DNA of 64,000 bases, from contig JANWYD010000011.1 of NCBI GenBank assembly GCA_025057155.1, positions 1-64,000 of the forward strand, given 5' to 3'. A program made the translations under genes and the position numbers. Shown here one piece after another: positions 50,884 through 60,478 of this stretch; within the stretch, counting starts at the first letter, position 1; each line of letters starts with the position of its first letter. The notes beneath the pieces are model-generated. The model ran no database searches. It was not told the origin of the DNA and worked only from the letters and a program-made list of their open reading frames with translations. The DNA is from Chloroflexaceae bacterium (GTDB lineage: Bacteria; Chloroflexota; Chloroflexia; Chloroflexales; Chloroflexaceae).

Positions 50884-53145
50884 ATGCGGCGATTGTGGAA
50901 AGAGTTTAACTCGCAGCTACGCTACCAGATTATTTTTCCCTTCCTGCTGTTGACGTTGATCGTCGCGGTAGCGGGAGGGATGGTGGTGTTCTATCTGGTA
51001 GGGCAGTCGCTCCAGGAGCGTTTCGACAACCAGCTTGCCGCGGTTACGCGGTCGGCCAACGACGCGCTGGTCAGTCAGGAGCAGGCGAACCTGCAATTTT
51101 TGCGGGAGGTGGCGTTTGCTCTTCCCAATGAGACCAACGGCGCCCCGGCGGTCGCCGATGCACTGGCCCGCAACGATGCGTCGGGGCTGGCCCTGGCGCT
51201 TGACCCGTTTTTCCGCGTGGGCGCCAGTCGCAACGAGGTCTATCTCGACCGCCTGATCGCCTTCGATCGCAATGGGAAGACCCTGGTTGACTTTGAGCGT
51301 TCGAATGGCGCTGTTTCTGATGACTATATTGCCCATCCCCCATTAGATCTGACTGGAGCGTGGTTTACCAGTCGTGTTCTTAGCGGTGAATTTGATAAGT
51401 ATGGTGATAAATATGCTGGTTTAATTCAGTTTGCCGACACCAATCAACTCTATTTTGCCACTATCGCTCCAGTGCGGGCGGGCGATGAGGTGGTGGGCGG
51501 GCTGATTGCCGCAACCCGCGTTGACAATCTTCTTGCGGCGCTTGCCGTCCGTTCCCAGGCGGCGGGCATTACGCTCTACGACAGCGCCGGCCGCGTAGTG
51601 AGCAGCACCTTCAATGCCAGCGGCGCCGGGAACGCGCCGCCAATGCGCCTGGAGTTATTGAGCCAGTTTGCCGGGAGCGACGCGCCGGCTGCCGGGGCGC
51701 TCTTCAGTCGCGAGACGATAGGCGGGCGCGAGTACCAGTTTGCTTATGTTCCCTTGATTGTGCGCGGCAGCAACGTGGGCATCCTGGCGCCGGCCCTCTC
51801 GCGCGACTATGTGATGGATACCTGGAACAGCACCCTCGGTCCAATCGTGACCCTGATTGTGGTGCTGTCCCTGGTGATCATCGTCGCCGGGGTGAGCATC
51901 GCCCGGCTGATCACGCGCCCGCTCGAGGAACTGGCGGCGACCGCCAGGGCGATCAGTCACGGTGACACCAATCGGCGCGCGTACATTGTTTCCGAGAACG
52001 AAATCGGCCAGCTTGCCGCCAGTTTCAATCAGATGACCGAATACCTGGTGCGTCTCTACGGTCAGGTGCAGGCCGAAGCGAGCCAGCGCGCGGCGATTGT
52101 CGAGAGCATTACCGATGGGATTGTCGTGGTTGATGATCTGGGGAACATCAAGTTGATCAACCGCGCCACCCGTCGCTTGATGAACTTGCCCGACGACGCT
52201 CCCTTGCCTGCGAAATTGAGCGATATTCCGCTCAAGCGCCTGGTGGAGGGCGTGCCCGGGTTTGGCGCCCAGCGCGCCAATGATCTCTATACCCTCGGCG
52301 ACTACATCGTGCGCGCCTCCGTGGCGCCCGTCATCGGCAGCGATGGCATGCGATCCGGCTACGTCTGTCTCTTGCAGGATATGACCGCTGAAGTGACTGT
52401 TGATCGCGCCAAGACCAACTTCATCGGCACGATTTCACACGAACTGCGCACGCCGCTGACCGTGATCCGCGGCAACGCCGATCTGCTCCTGCGTGGCCTG
52501 GCTGGCCCGATGGAGGAGGAACAGCGCGTGTTTGTGGAGTCCATCCGCCAGCACGCCAATAACATGACCGGCCTGGTGAACAATGTTATCGTGATCGCCA
52601 ATCTCGACGCCGGCACTCTGAATACAGAACTTGAACCGATGGATCTGGCCCGCCCCATCGGGGAAGCCGCCTTCCCCTTGCAGAACCAGATCAAGGCCAA
52701 GGGCCTCACTCTGACGATTGACATCGCCGCTGATCTGCGGCCCGTGCTGGGCGACTACGATCAGGTGCGCCAGATTGTCTATCAGTTGCTCGATAATGCC
52801 CGCCGCTATACGGTCGAGGGCGGCATTACCATCCGTGCGCGCGATCATGGCGATCATGTGCGCGTTGAGGTGGAAGATACCGGACGGGGTATTCCCCCGG
52901 ATATGCAGGACCAGATCTTTGAGCGGTTTATCCGTGGTGATGGCACGAGCGAGGGAATTAACTCCAGCGAGCGTGGCATTGGTCTTGGCCTGGCGATCTG
53001 TAAACAGTTGGTTGAGCGCCAGGGGGGCATAATCGGGGTGACCAGCGTTCCAGGGCAAGGTAGTACATTCTACTTTACACTCCGCTACGCCGATGATACC
53101 ACAAGCCCTGAAAACTCGTCTCGCTCGCTGGCTGCGGCTGCCTGA
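50884..53145 (+). CDS. Membrane sensor histidine kinase (Cache-like sensor-HAMP-PAS-HisKA-HATPase)
   Basis: A 753-residue kinase. TM1 spans about 14-40. Residues 41-315 form an extracytoplasmic sensor with a double-Cache-like layout (FYLVGQSLQERFDNQLAAVTRSAND). TM2 is about 318-345, then HAMP, and a PAS-like domain (about 405-500). The H-box is TISHELRTPLTVIRGN, with HATPase boxes LLDNARRYT, DTGRGIPPDM and GIGLGLAICKQL. The C-terminal end overlaps the next gene by 53 nt in another frame. No response regulator is nearby, so its partner is elsewhere, perhaps the hybrid kinase 4 kb upstream (inference). Confidence 0.9.
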   Translation: MRRLWKEFNSQLRYQIIFPFLLLTLIVAVAGGMVVFYLVGQSLQERFDNQLAAVTRSANDALVSQEQANLQFLREVAFALPNETNGAPAVADALARNDASGLALALDPFFRVGASRNEVYLDRLIAFDRNGKTLVDFERSNGAVSDDYIAHPPLDLTGAWFTSRVLSGEFDKYGDKYAGLIQFADTNQLYFATIAPVRAGDEVVGGLIAATRVDNLLAALAVRSQAAGITLYDSAGRVVSSTFNASGAGNAPPMRLELLSQFAGSDAPAAGALFSRETIGGREYQFAYVPLIVRGSNVGILAPALSRDYVMDTWNSTLGPIVTLIVVLSLVIIVAGVSIARLITRPLEELAATARAISHGDTNRRAYIVSENEIGQLAASFNQMTEYLVRLYGQVQAEASQRAAIVESITDGIVVVDDLGNIKLINRATRRLMNLPDDAPLPAKLSDIPLKRLVEGVPGFGAQRANDLYTLGDYIVRASVAPVIGSDGMRSGYVCLLQDMTAEVTVDRAKTNFIGTISHELRTPLTVIRGNADLLLRGLAGPMEEEQRVFVESIRQHANNMTGLVNNVIVIANLDAGTLNTELEPMDLARPIGEAAFPLQNQIKAKGLTLTIDIAADLRPVLGDYDQVRQIVYQLLDNARRYTVEGGITIRARDHGDHVRVEVEDTGRGIPPDMQDQIFERFIRGDGTSEGINSSERGIGLGLAICKQLVERQGGIIGVTSVPGQGSTFYFTLRYADDTTSPENSSRSLAAAA

Positions 53146-56100
53146 GCGGCGCATCTTCTCACGGCCGCTGATCTGGCTCATTGTGCTGGCCCTCTTCGCC
53201 GTACTCGCAGGAGTTACGATCATCGCTCGTGTCGCTCTGGATCTCACCTCGCCCAGGGTAACGCGCTACGCTGCCGATCTCTCCGCCCGCAATCAAGCCG
53301 ATTACAGCTTCTGGCCATTCGGTCCGCTCATCCCGCCGGTCAATCCTGAGGTGATTGCAGCCGCCGAGCTTGATCGGTTGGCGCCTGACGCTCCGGGCAA
53401 TCTTCCTGCGCCGACCAGCGTGCCAATTGTATTCATTGGCCCGCCGACGGTCCCTGCCCTGCCTTCAGAAACCCCGACGCCTACGGCCTCGCCCTCGCCA
53501 ACCCCGACCGCGTCGCCAACGACCGTCCCAAGCCCTACGTCGGTAGTGGCGTCGCGCCGCGCGCCGACGTCCGCTGCTGAGCCGGTGCGTCAGGTGATTC
53601 CTACGGCCACGCCGCAGGAGCAACCCTCGGCGACGCCGATTACTAATCCGAATGAGCCGCCGGCCACGCCACCGCCGCCCACCGCTACCGCGCCGTCGCC
53701 GCCGCCCACCGCCACGCCTACGCCTACCGCCACGGCGCCGGTGCAGACGCCAGTGCCTTCGCCATCGCCCACAACGCCGCCAGCGACGCCGACGGCCGTG
53801 CCGCCACAGCCAACCAGTACCCCGTCGCCTACCAGCACGCCTGAACCGCCGCTGGAGGTGAGTTTTGCCGCTGCCACGCTGGTCGTTAGCGAGGCTCAGG
53901 GTCGGGCTGCTATAGAAGTGCGTCTCAGCCGCCTCCCCTCTACGACCGTCACCGTTGCATATGCTACCGGCGGCGGCACTGCCACGCCGGGGGTTGACTA
54001 TCGCCCGGCAAGCGGTACGCTAACCTTTGCTCCTGGCGCCATCGCGCGCTCGTTTACCATCGAGATACTGAGCGATGAACTGAACGAGCCGAATGAAACG
54101 GTTGAGATCCGTCTCTCTAACCCGGTCAACGCCGTAATTGTCGGATCAGGTGTGGCGATACTGACCATTACCGATAGTGATGCGCCTCCCACAGCGCGAT
54201 TCGCCGGTGAGCGGCGCGTTGTTCCTGAAAATGCCGGTTCGGCGGCCGTTACAGTTGAACTTGACCGCCCCGCCGCCATTGATGTGGTCGTTCCTTACGC
54301 CGTAAGCGGCACCGCTGGCCCCGCTGATCATTCTCTGCGCGCTGGCGCGCTGATCATCCCTGCCGGCGCGACTGGCGCCCGCCTGCGGTTCACCATTGTT
54401 GATGACCAGATTGATGAAGACGATGAGTACATCGTCGTTACCCTCGGCACGCCGAGCAACGCCGGCCTGGGTAGTCCCTCCGTGTATCTGTTTACGCTTG
54501 TTGACGATGACGCCGCTGGCGTAACTCTCAGCGAGACCGCCTTTACCCTCGACGAAGGCGCTTCCTCTGCGTATACTGTGGTCCTGGAAAGCGAGCCTGC
54601 CGCCCCGGTGACGATTGAACTGATCCCCGACTCTCAGGTGCAGGTCGTTCCTGACAGGCTCGTCTTTACGCCCGCCAACTGGCGCGTCCCGCAGACGGTG
54701 CGCCTGACGGCGGTTGATGATAACGTGGAGGAAGGTGATAATGCGCGGGAGACCCATCCGGGGCGGGTTACACACCGGGTTATTAGCGGTGATCAGTTCT
54801 ATGCCCGCCTGACCGTCCCAACCGTAACGGTTGCCATTCGCGACAATGATGACGCCGGGGTGCTGGTCAGCCCGCAACTCTTGCGCCTGACCGAGGCGCC
54901 TGGCTCTACCCAGGCTGCCGCCTACACCGTCCGGCTGCGCAGCCAGCCCACTGCACCGGTGATGGTGACTATCACCTTTGACCAGGAGCTGACAATTAAT
55001 GGCGTTGCGACCGATGCGACGGAGCTGACGTTTACGCCTGCGAACTGGAACATCCCGCAGGAGGTGCAGGTCCGGGCGGTGGACGACGCGGTTGATGAGG
55101 ATGGAGATGGCAACCGCAGTGTCCATGCCAGTCTGATCCGCCACGGCGCGTCCAGTTCCGATCCCTTCTACAATCGCGATGCACCGGAGTTGCAACCTGT
55201 GGTCAGGGTGGAGATTGCCGACAATGATGACGCCGGGGTGCTGGTCAGCCCGCAACTCTTGCGCCTGACCGAGGCGCCCGGCTCCACCCAGGCCGCCGTC
55301 TACACTGCCCGGCTGCGGAGCCAGCCCACTGCGCCGGTGACGGTGATCATCACCTTCGACCAGGAGGTGATCGTCAACGGCGTCACGACCGGCACGGTAA
55401 ACCTGAATTTCACCCCGGCGACCTGGAATGTAGCGCAGACGGTGCAGGTCCGTGCTGTAGATGATGCGGTGGACGAGGACGGCGACGGCAACCAGAGCAT
55501 CCATCGCAGCTCGATCCGCCATCGCGCGTCTAGCGCCGACCGCTTCTACGATCGCGATGTGGCGGAGTTGCAGCCGGTCGTTACCGTGGAGATCACCGAT
55601 AATGACACTGCGGCGCTGCTCCTTCCCACTGGCCCGCTAACGGTAACCGAGGGGCAGAGCCTGACATACCCGGTTCGCCTGGCTACGGAACCGGTGCGCC
55701 CGGTCACGATTACGTTGACGGTAAGCGGGCCGGTCACCGTGTCCTCTACGAGCCTGGTCTTTGATCGCGACATCCGTGAGCAAACGGTAACCATAACCGC
55801 CCCTGACAATTATGTGGACGCGCCGGATGCCGCGGCGACCATTACGCACACGATCCAGACCGCGGATCCCGTCTACAGTACTCTGCCGCCAGGTACGCTC
55901 GCGGTGCGTGTGCTGGATGATGATGAGGCCGGCGTGCTGGTCAACCCGCAACTCCTGCGCCTGACCGAGGCGCCTGGCCTCGTTCCGGTCGCCACCTATA
56001 CTGTCCGGCTGCGCAGCCAGCCTACTGCGCCGGTGACGGTGACCATCACCTTCGACCGGGAGGTGACGGTCAATGATGTGACAACCGGTACAGTAAACCT

Positions 56101-57847
56101 GAACTTTACCGCCGCAAACTGGAACACTCCGCAGGCGGTGCAGGTTCGGGCGGTAGACGACGCAGTGGACGAGGACGGCGACGGCAATCAGAGCGTCCAT
56201 CGCAGCCTGATCCGCCACAGCGCCGCCAGCGCCGATCCCTTCTACAATCGCAATGTGCCGGAGTTGCAGCCGGTGGTTAGCGTAGAGATCAGCGACAATG
56301 ACACGGCTGGCCTGGAGGTCTCAACGCCATCGGGGTGGACCACCAGTGAAGATGGCGACAGTGTGACGTTCACGGTCCGCCTCACCAGCCAGCCCCTCGC
56401 TCCGGTGGCAGTGCGGGCGCTGACGAGCGATCCGACCGAGGCGCGGGTAAGTGACCCGGCCATGCCGCCAGTCTTCGATGCTCTAACCTGGAACCGCCCG
56501 ATCACGGTGACGGTGAGCGGGGTTGATGATGATTTGTTTGATGGTCCGATCCCATACGCGGTGTCGGTGATGCTTGATGCCGCTTCGGGCTATGCGCCGC
56601 TGGCCGGGGTCACGGAGATCCGTCTCACCAATCTTGATAATGATCGCGTGCCCGCAAGTTTCGTGCAGGCCGAGAGCGTGGTGCGCGAAGATGCCGGCGA
56701 GGCGCGCCTGGGAGTGCGTCTGGTGCAGACGCTGACCTATACCGTTACTGTGGGTTACGAGACCCTTCCCGGTACGGCCGCTCCCGGTGAGGATTACACC
56801 CCGGTCTCTGGCGTGCTGACGTTTGCTCCGGGCGACCTGGTGCAGACCATAGCCCTCCCGATCCTTGACAATGATGATGCTTCAGAGGATCGCTACGAGA
56901 CGGTGCAGGTGCTCCTCCGTCCTGGCGAGGGTGCAACGCCGGGAACGCCCGGGCTGGCGACGGTGCTGATTGAGGAGGATGACGTTCTCTCGCCGCTGGC
57001 AGTTGCGCCCTTCCTCGTAACCAGCAGGGCGCTAGGAGCGAGCTTCCTGCAGATCGCCCTGCCATGCAGTTGGCCCACAAGCCGCGCGCTTACCATTGAG
57101 CTATGGAGCCCGGCAGTGCATACTGGTCCCGGCGGGAGTGCGGATGTCGTTGATCCAGCAGCAGCCGATGGGCCGAACACCACCCTGTTCGAACTCTACG
57201 ACGCAGGCAGCCGCGTTGATCCCGAGGGAACGACCGTCACCCCCGCGGGGAACGGGTTGCTTGTCGCTGACACCTTCGCTCCGAGCGCCGCGCCCGAAGC
57301 CTGGGAACGGTGGGCAATCATCGCCGACCCTCAGCCGTGTGGTCGCTATCTCTTGCGCGCCCAAACCGGAGGCGACGACGAGAACTACTGGGCCATACGG
57401 GTCGGATATGATCACGACAATTCGCCGCTCACCCGTCTCCTCGACCTGTCGCCGCTCGGTGCGCCGATTCGTGTTGGCACGCTGCTCGGAAGCGTCGAAG
57501 TTCGCCCTTCGGCCGATGTACCGCTGTGTATGACGACGTGGGTATACGTGGCGCCGGGCACTACCGAGTTGCTCCTGAACAATTTCGACCTTGACGAGGA
57601 AGAACCAGGACCTTCGGGCGTTCGTCTGCGGTATTACGCTCCGAGTCAGATCTACAATCCCCTGGGTCTTAGCGGTGGCTTCGAGGGAAGGCAATCCGGC
57701 GATGGCGTCTGGGTCCAGGAGCGTTTCGCCGCGCCTGAAAGCGGCTGGTGGCGCGTGGTGGCGTGTTCCAGCCGGCGTAATCGCTACGAGTTGGAAGCGA
57801 TTGGTGACGGCTTCCCGCTGCCGTTGCTCTACGACGCGCCGTACTGA
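53093..57847 (+). CDS. Giant Calx-beta repeat surface protein
   Basis: A 1584-residue protein. A membrane helix at about 23-45 anchors it with the rest outside. Residues 120-255 are a Pro/Thr/Ser/Ala linker (TPTPTATP-like). About nine beta-sandwich modules follow: Calx-beta domains with EDAGEARLGVRL/ENAGSAAVTVEL starts, DGTATPGVDY-like motifs and terminal ITDSDAPP or DNDDAG calcium-type loops. Three modules (about residues 584-710, 710-836 and 942-1068) are near copies. The last 300 residues are a different, Cys-containing beta region ending in YDAPY. Calx-beta loops usually bind Ca2+. The gene overlaps the sensor kinase end by 53 nt, so translation is probably coupled. Role: adhesion or surface sensing (inference). 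Confidence 0.85.
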   Translation: MIPQALKTRLARWLRLPERRIFSRPLIWLIVLALFAVLAGVTIIARVALDLTSPRVTRYAADLSARNQADYSFWPFGPLIPPVNPEVIAAAELDRLAPDAPGNLPAPTSVPIVFIGPPTVPALPSETPTPTASPSPTPTASPTTVPSPTSVVASRRAPTSAAEPVRQVIPTATPQEQPSATPITNPNEPPATPPPPTATAPSPPPTATPTPTATAPVQTPVPSPSPTTPPATPTAVPPQPTSTPSPTSTPEPPLEVSFAAATLVVSEAQGRAAIEVRLSRLPSTTVTVAYATGGGTATPGVDYRPASGTLTFAPGAIARSFTIEILSDELNEPNETVEIRLSNPVNAVIVGSGVAILTITDSDAPPTARFAGERRVVPENAGSAAVTVELDRPAAIDVVVPYAVSGTAGPADHSLRAGALIIPAGATGARLRFTIVDDQIDEDDEYIVVTLGTPSNAGLGSPSVYLFTLVDDDAAGVTLSETAFTLDEGASSAYTVVLESEPAAPVTIELIPDSQVQVVPDRLVFTPANWRVPQTVRLTAVDDNVEEGDNARETHPGRVTHRVISGDQFYARLTVPTVTVAIRDNDDAGVLVSPQLLRLTEAPGSTQAAAYTVRLRSQPTAPVMVTITFDQELTINGVATDATELTFTPANWNIPQEVQVRAVDDAVDEDGDGNRSVHASLIRHGASSSDPFYNRDAPELQPVVRVEIADNDDAGVLVSPQLLRLTEAPGSTQAAVYTARLRSQPTAPVTVIITFDQEVIVNGVTTGTVNLNFTPATWNVAQTVQVRAVDDAVDEDGDGNQSIHRSSIRHRASSADRFYDRDVAELQPVVTVEITDNDTAALLLPTGPLTVTEGQSLTYPVRLATEPVRPVTITLTVSGPVTVSSTSLVFDRDIREQTVTITAPDNYVDAPDAAATITHTIQTADPVYSTLPPGTLAVRVLDDDEAGVLVNPQLLRLTEAPGLVPVATYTVRLRSQPTAPVTVTITFDREVTVNDVTTGTVNLNFTAANWNTPQAVQVRAVDDAVDEDGDGNQSVHRSLIRHSAASADPFYNRNVPELQPVVSVEISDNDTAGLEVSTPSGWTTSEDGDSVTFTVRLTSQPLAPVAVRALTSDPTEARVSDPAMPPVFDALTWNRPITVTVSGVDDDLFDGPIPYAVSVMLDAASGYAPLAGVTEIRLTNLDNDRVPASFVQAESVVREDAGEARLGVRLVQTLTYTVTVGYETLPGTAAPGEDYTPVSGVLTFAPGDLVQTIALPILDNDDASEDRYETVQVLLRPGEGATPGTPGLATVLIEEDDVLSPLAVAPFLVTSRALGASFLQIALPCSWPTSRALTIELWSPAVHTGPGGSADVVDPAAADGPNTTLFELYDAGSRVDPEGTTVTPAGNGLLVADTFAPSAAPEAWERWAIIADPQPCGRYLLRAQTGGDDENYWAIRVGYDHDNSPLTRLLDLSPLGAPIRVGTLLGSVEVRPSADVPLCMTTWVYVAPGTTELLLNNFDLDEEEPGPSGVRLRYYAPSQIYNPLGLSGGFEGRQSGDGVWVQERFAAPESGWWRVVACSSRRNRYELEAIGDGFPLPLLYDAPY
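54843..56294 (+). repeat. 378-bp internal repeats in the Calx-beta gene
   Basis: Units begin at 54843, 55221 and 55917. The first two are adjacent with a period of 378 bp (126 codons) and share a start of nearly 60 identical bases. The third is separated by a 318-bp unrelated module and is more diverged. The units encode the DNDDAGVLVSPQLLRLTEAPG modules, pointing to recent duplication or conversion. Confidence 0.85.
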
Positions 57848-57884
57848 GGGACGAGGCCTCCTTTCTCACCCCTGCCGGGGCAAG

Positions 57885-57919
57885 GCTGTAGCGCGCAATC
57901 CGGATGATTGCGCTACAGC
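57885..57919. repeat. GCTGTAGCGC-type hairpin before the glycosyltransferase
   Basis: GCTGTAGCGCGCAATC and GATTGCGCTACAGC pair except for a 2-nt bulge. The first ATG of the downstream frame lies inside this hairpin, which argues for a later start. Confidence 0.6.
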
Positions 57920-57948
57920 TTCTGGCATTTCTGCGCTATCATAGGCGC

Positions 57949-60165
57949 GTGAACCCGCGAACCTTCAGCCGCCGCCTGGCGCACAGGGCGCCGCTGCTGT
58001 TGATCTTGATGCTGGCCCTGGCATGGCGTCTGGTCCTCTGGGCGCAGCCGCTGCACGAACCGGCCAACGATGAGGTTGAGTACCTGCGTGTGGCCCGCGA
58101 CCTGCTTGCTGGCCAGGGATGGTCGTTCTACGAGGAGTGGCGCTGGTTGCGCGCGCCGCTCTACCCGCTGTTCCTCGCCGGTTCCCTCTGGCTGGCGGGC
58201 GGCGATCTGCAGCGCGCCGCCCTCCCGAACATCGCCGCCAGCGTCGCGGTGGTCTATCTGGTGTACCGGCTGGCCCGCGAACTGGCCTCCGCCGGTGGCG
58301 AACGAGCGGCGCTGCTGGCGGCGCTCGCCGCGGCGTTGCTCCAGACCGGCGCCACCTTCGCCAGCCTGTACATGAGCGAGACGCTCTTCAGCCTCCTCTT
58401 CGGCGGCGCGCTCCTGTCCTTGGCGGTCTGGCGGCGCGCCGGGGGTGCATGGCGGCTGGCCCTGGCCGGGGCGCTGTTCGGGCTGGCATGCCTGACCCGT
58501 TCAGCGGCGCTGGTGTTTCTGCCCGCGCTGATGCTCTGGGTTGCCATTATCGCCACGCGGCGCGAGGGCAAGCTGTGGCCGCGTGGGGTGCTGGCGGCCT
58601 TGCTGCCGGCGGTCTGCGCTGCACTGGTGATCGCCCCCTGGACGATCCGCAACTGCCGGGCCTATACGGCCTGCGTCCTGATCGAGACGGGCTTCGCCTA
58701 TAACTTGTGGGCCTTCTACGAGCCGCGGGAGGACCTCAATACGATTAACCGCACCCTCGAAGCCATCCCCGATCCGGTGGCGCGAGCCGACGAGGCCGCC
58801 CGGCGCGGCCTGGAGCGACTGCGGGAGGATCCCGCCATCCTGCTGCGGAAGCTCCCGGTAGAGTGGAGCCGCCTCTGGGCGGTGAAGATCATCCAGGACC
58901 GCTTTCTACTGCCCAGTTACTATGCTGACCCGCCGCCCCCGGTGTTTCTGGCGGGGTTGCTCCTCGATGATCTGCTCTACCTGCTGGTGCTGCTCCTGGC
59001 TGGCTACGGTCTGGCGCTCGGGCTGTCGCGGCGCGATGGGTTGACCGTATTGCTGGCTCTGTGGATGGCGCTATTCATCGCTGTGACGCTGGTGACCCAC
59101 GCCGAGGGGCGTTACCGGCACTTTCTCTTCATCGCCATGCTGCCGCTGGCGGGTGTCGCGGCCAATGCGCTGCCGCGTCGGACGCGTCCGCGTCCCCTGG
59201 CCGGTCTGGCGGTGGCGACGCCGCTGGCGCTGGCCCTCCTGCCGCTGTCGCTCTACTACCCATGGTCGTGGGCGCTGGAAGGAACGTCGCGCAGCCTCTA
59301 CCGCTGGGCCGGAGACGCTTTGGCGGCGGCAGGTCGCTTTGATGCCGCGGAGCGCGCCTACCGGGCGGCCCTGGCGGCGCACGAAACCCCCGACGGCTGG
59401 CTGGTCCTCGGCGACCTGCGGCGGCGCCAGGGTGACCTGAACAGGGCCGCCGAAGCCTACGACCGGGCCTTCGCCCTGGCCGGCCCCTACCCCGCCGCCA
59501 GCGCGCGTCGCGGCGACTTGCTGCGCGAGCTGGGCCGCGACGATGAGGCCCGCAGGGCCTTTGAGGGGCGCTACCTCGATCCGGCCCGGCTCACCGATTG
59601 GAGCTATCGCTTCCTGCGCCCGCGCCCCGCCATGCTCATTGATCTCGGAAACGGGCTGGACTTCGGCTACGTGGGCCAGGTTTACCCGGCTGAACTGGCC
59701 CACCAGGCCACCGGGCGCTGGACCGGCGGTGATGGGCGGCTGCGGCTGGGAGGCGAAGGATCGGCGCCAGGCTTGTTGACCCTGCGAGTAACGGCGCCCT
59801 GGCCCGACGGCCAGGGGGCGCGGCTGTGCATCTGCGCTGGCGAAACCTGCACAACCGCGCCGGTGGATCAGCGCTGGCGCGTCGTGCGGGTGCTGCTTCC
59901 CACGACGGGTGACGAGATCGCCCTGCGCAGCCCGACTTTCGTCGCGTCCGACGGTCGCCGTCTCGGCGTGTTCCTCGACTGGGCGGAACTACGGGAATAC
60001 GGCGTCTCCGGCGAAATATGGGACGCCGCCGGCGCCCGGCTCTCGCCAGGGTTTGCAGCTCCCGGCGTTCCCTACAAGCCCCGGACGGCGTCAGGTTCGC
60101 CTGCGCCATCGGGGAGTCCGGGGCCTGGAAAAACGGGGTTCCCCATAAGCTCCAACCGGCGTTAG
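57949..60165 (+). CDS. GT-C type membrane glycosyltransferase with C-terminal TPR-like repeats
   Basis: About 738 residues. Helices start at LLLILMLALAWRLVLW; the outer loop PANDEVEYLRVARDLLAGQGW has the acidic DE motif of PMT/GT39-like enzymes, and about 10 more helices run to residue 445. Residues 455-560 contain TPR-like units (AGRFDAAERAYRAALAAHE, QGDLNRAAEAYDRAFALAG, LGRDDEARRAFEGRYL). The final beta domain is soluble. The start is uncertain: GTG at 57949 is preferred because the ATG at 57904 lies in a repeat hairpin. The last 20 residues (GPGKTGFPISSNRR) are encoded by a palindromic repeat at 60127-60144, so the tail was probably replaced by repeat insertion. Confidence 0.78.
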   Translation: MNPRTFSRRLAHRAPLLLILMLALAWRLVLWAQPLHEPANDEVEYLRVARDLLAGQGWSFYEEWRWLRAPLYPLFLAGSLWLAGGDLQRAALPNIAASVAVVYLVYRLARELASAGGERAALLAALAAALLQTGATFASLYMSETLFSLLFGGALLSLAVWRRAGGAWRLALAGALFGLACLTRSAALVFLPALMLWVAIIATRREGKLWPRGVLAALLPAVCAALVIAPWTIRNCRAYTACVLIETGFAYNLWAFYEPREDLNTINRTLEAIPDPVARADEAARRGLERLREDPAILLRKLPVEWSRLWAVKIIQDRFLLPSYYADPPPPVFLAGLLLDDLLYLLVLLLAGYGLALGLSRRDGLTVLLALWMALFIAVTLVTHAEGRYRHFLFIAMLPLAGVAANALPRRTRPRPLAGLAVATPLALALLPLSLYYPWSWALEGTSRSLYRWAGDALAAAGRFDAAERAYRAALAAHETPDGWLVLGDLRRRQGDLNRAAEAYDRAFALAGPYPAASARRGDLLRELGRDDEARRAFEGRYLDPARLTDWSYRFLRPRPAMLIDLGNGLDFGYVGQVYPAELAHQATGRWTGGDGRLRLGGEGSAPGLLTLRVTAPWPDGQGARLCICAGETCTTAPVDQRWRVVRVLLPTTGDEIALRSPTFVASDGRRLGVFLDWAELREYGVSGEIWDAAGARLSPGFAAPGVPYKPRTASGSPAPSGSPGPGKTGFPISSNRR

Positions 60166-60188
60166 TTCGCGTGTGACCCCGGAAAGGC

Positions 60189-60210
60189 GGGGGAAAACCT
60201 GGCTTCCCCC
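60189..60210. repeat. GGGGAAACC-type palindromic repeat
   Basis: GGGGGAAAACCTGG then CTTCCCCC, followed by a half copy at 60258-60270 that runs into a family B element. Together these fill the 313-nt gap before the glycerate kinase stop. Confidence 0.75.
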
Positions 60211-60268
60211 TCATCTTCAACCGGCATCGGGGCCGCCAGAACCCTGTCGGAGGGCCGGGGTGGGGAAA

Positions 60269-60447
60269 CCTCTCAGGTGCAGGGTTTTTCAAGCGAGAAG
60301 GGGTTTTTGGCATTCCAATGCGCTTACGATTCTCACTCCCCCGCCCCCCTCTCCCGCGCAGCGGGAGAGGGGGGAGTTGGGCGTCCCAATGCCCCGGATG
60401 GCACATGCGACGCGAGGATGGACCGGAACACCCTACGCCTGAGAAGG
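60269..60447. mobile_element. 179-bp terminal-inverted-repeat element, family B copy 2
   Basis: Starts CCTCTCAGGTGCAGGGTTTT and ends CCTACGCCTGAGAAGG. It matches the element at 28254-28429 over its whole length when one is reverse-complemented; the stretch GGGGTTTTTGGCATTCCAAT is identical in both. Confidence 0.75.
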
Positions 60448-60478
60448 TGGGGAGGCCCGGTTTGCCCCTGTCCCGTCA

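Noticed and set aside
54146-55522. 458-codon minus-strand frame inside the Calx-beta gene
   Set aside because: Arises from the mirrored codon bias of the repeated modules; its apparent repeats are the complement of the Calx-beta repeats.
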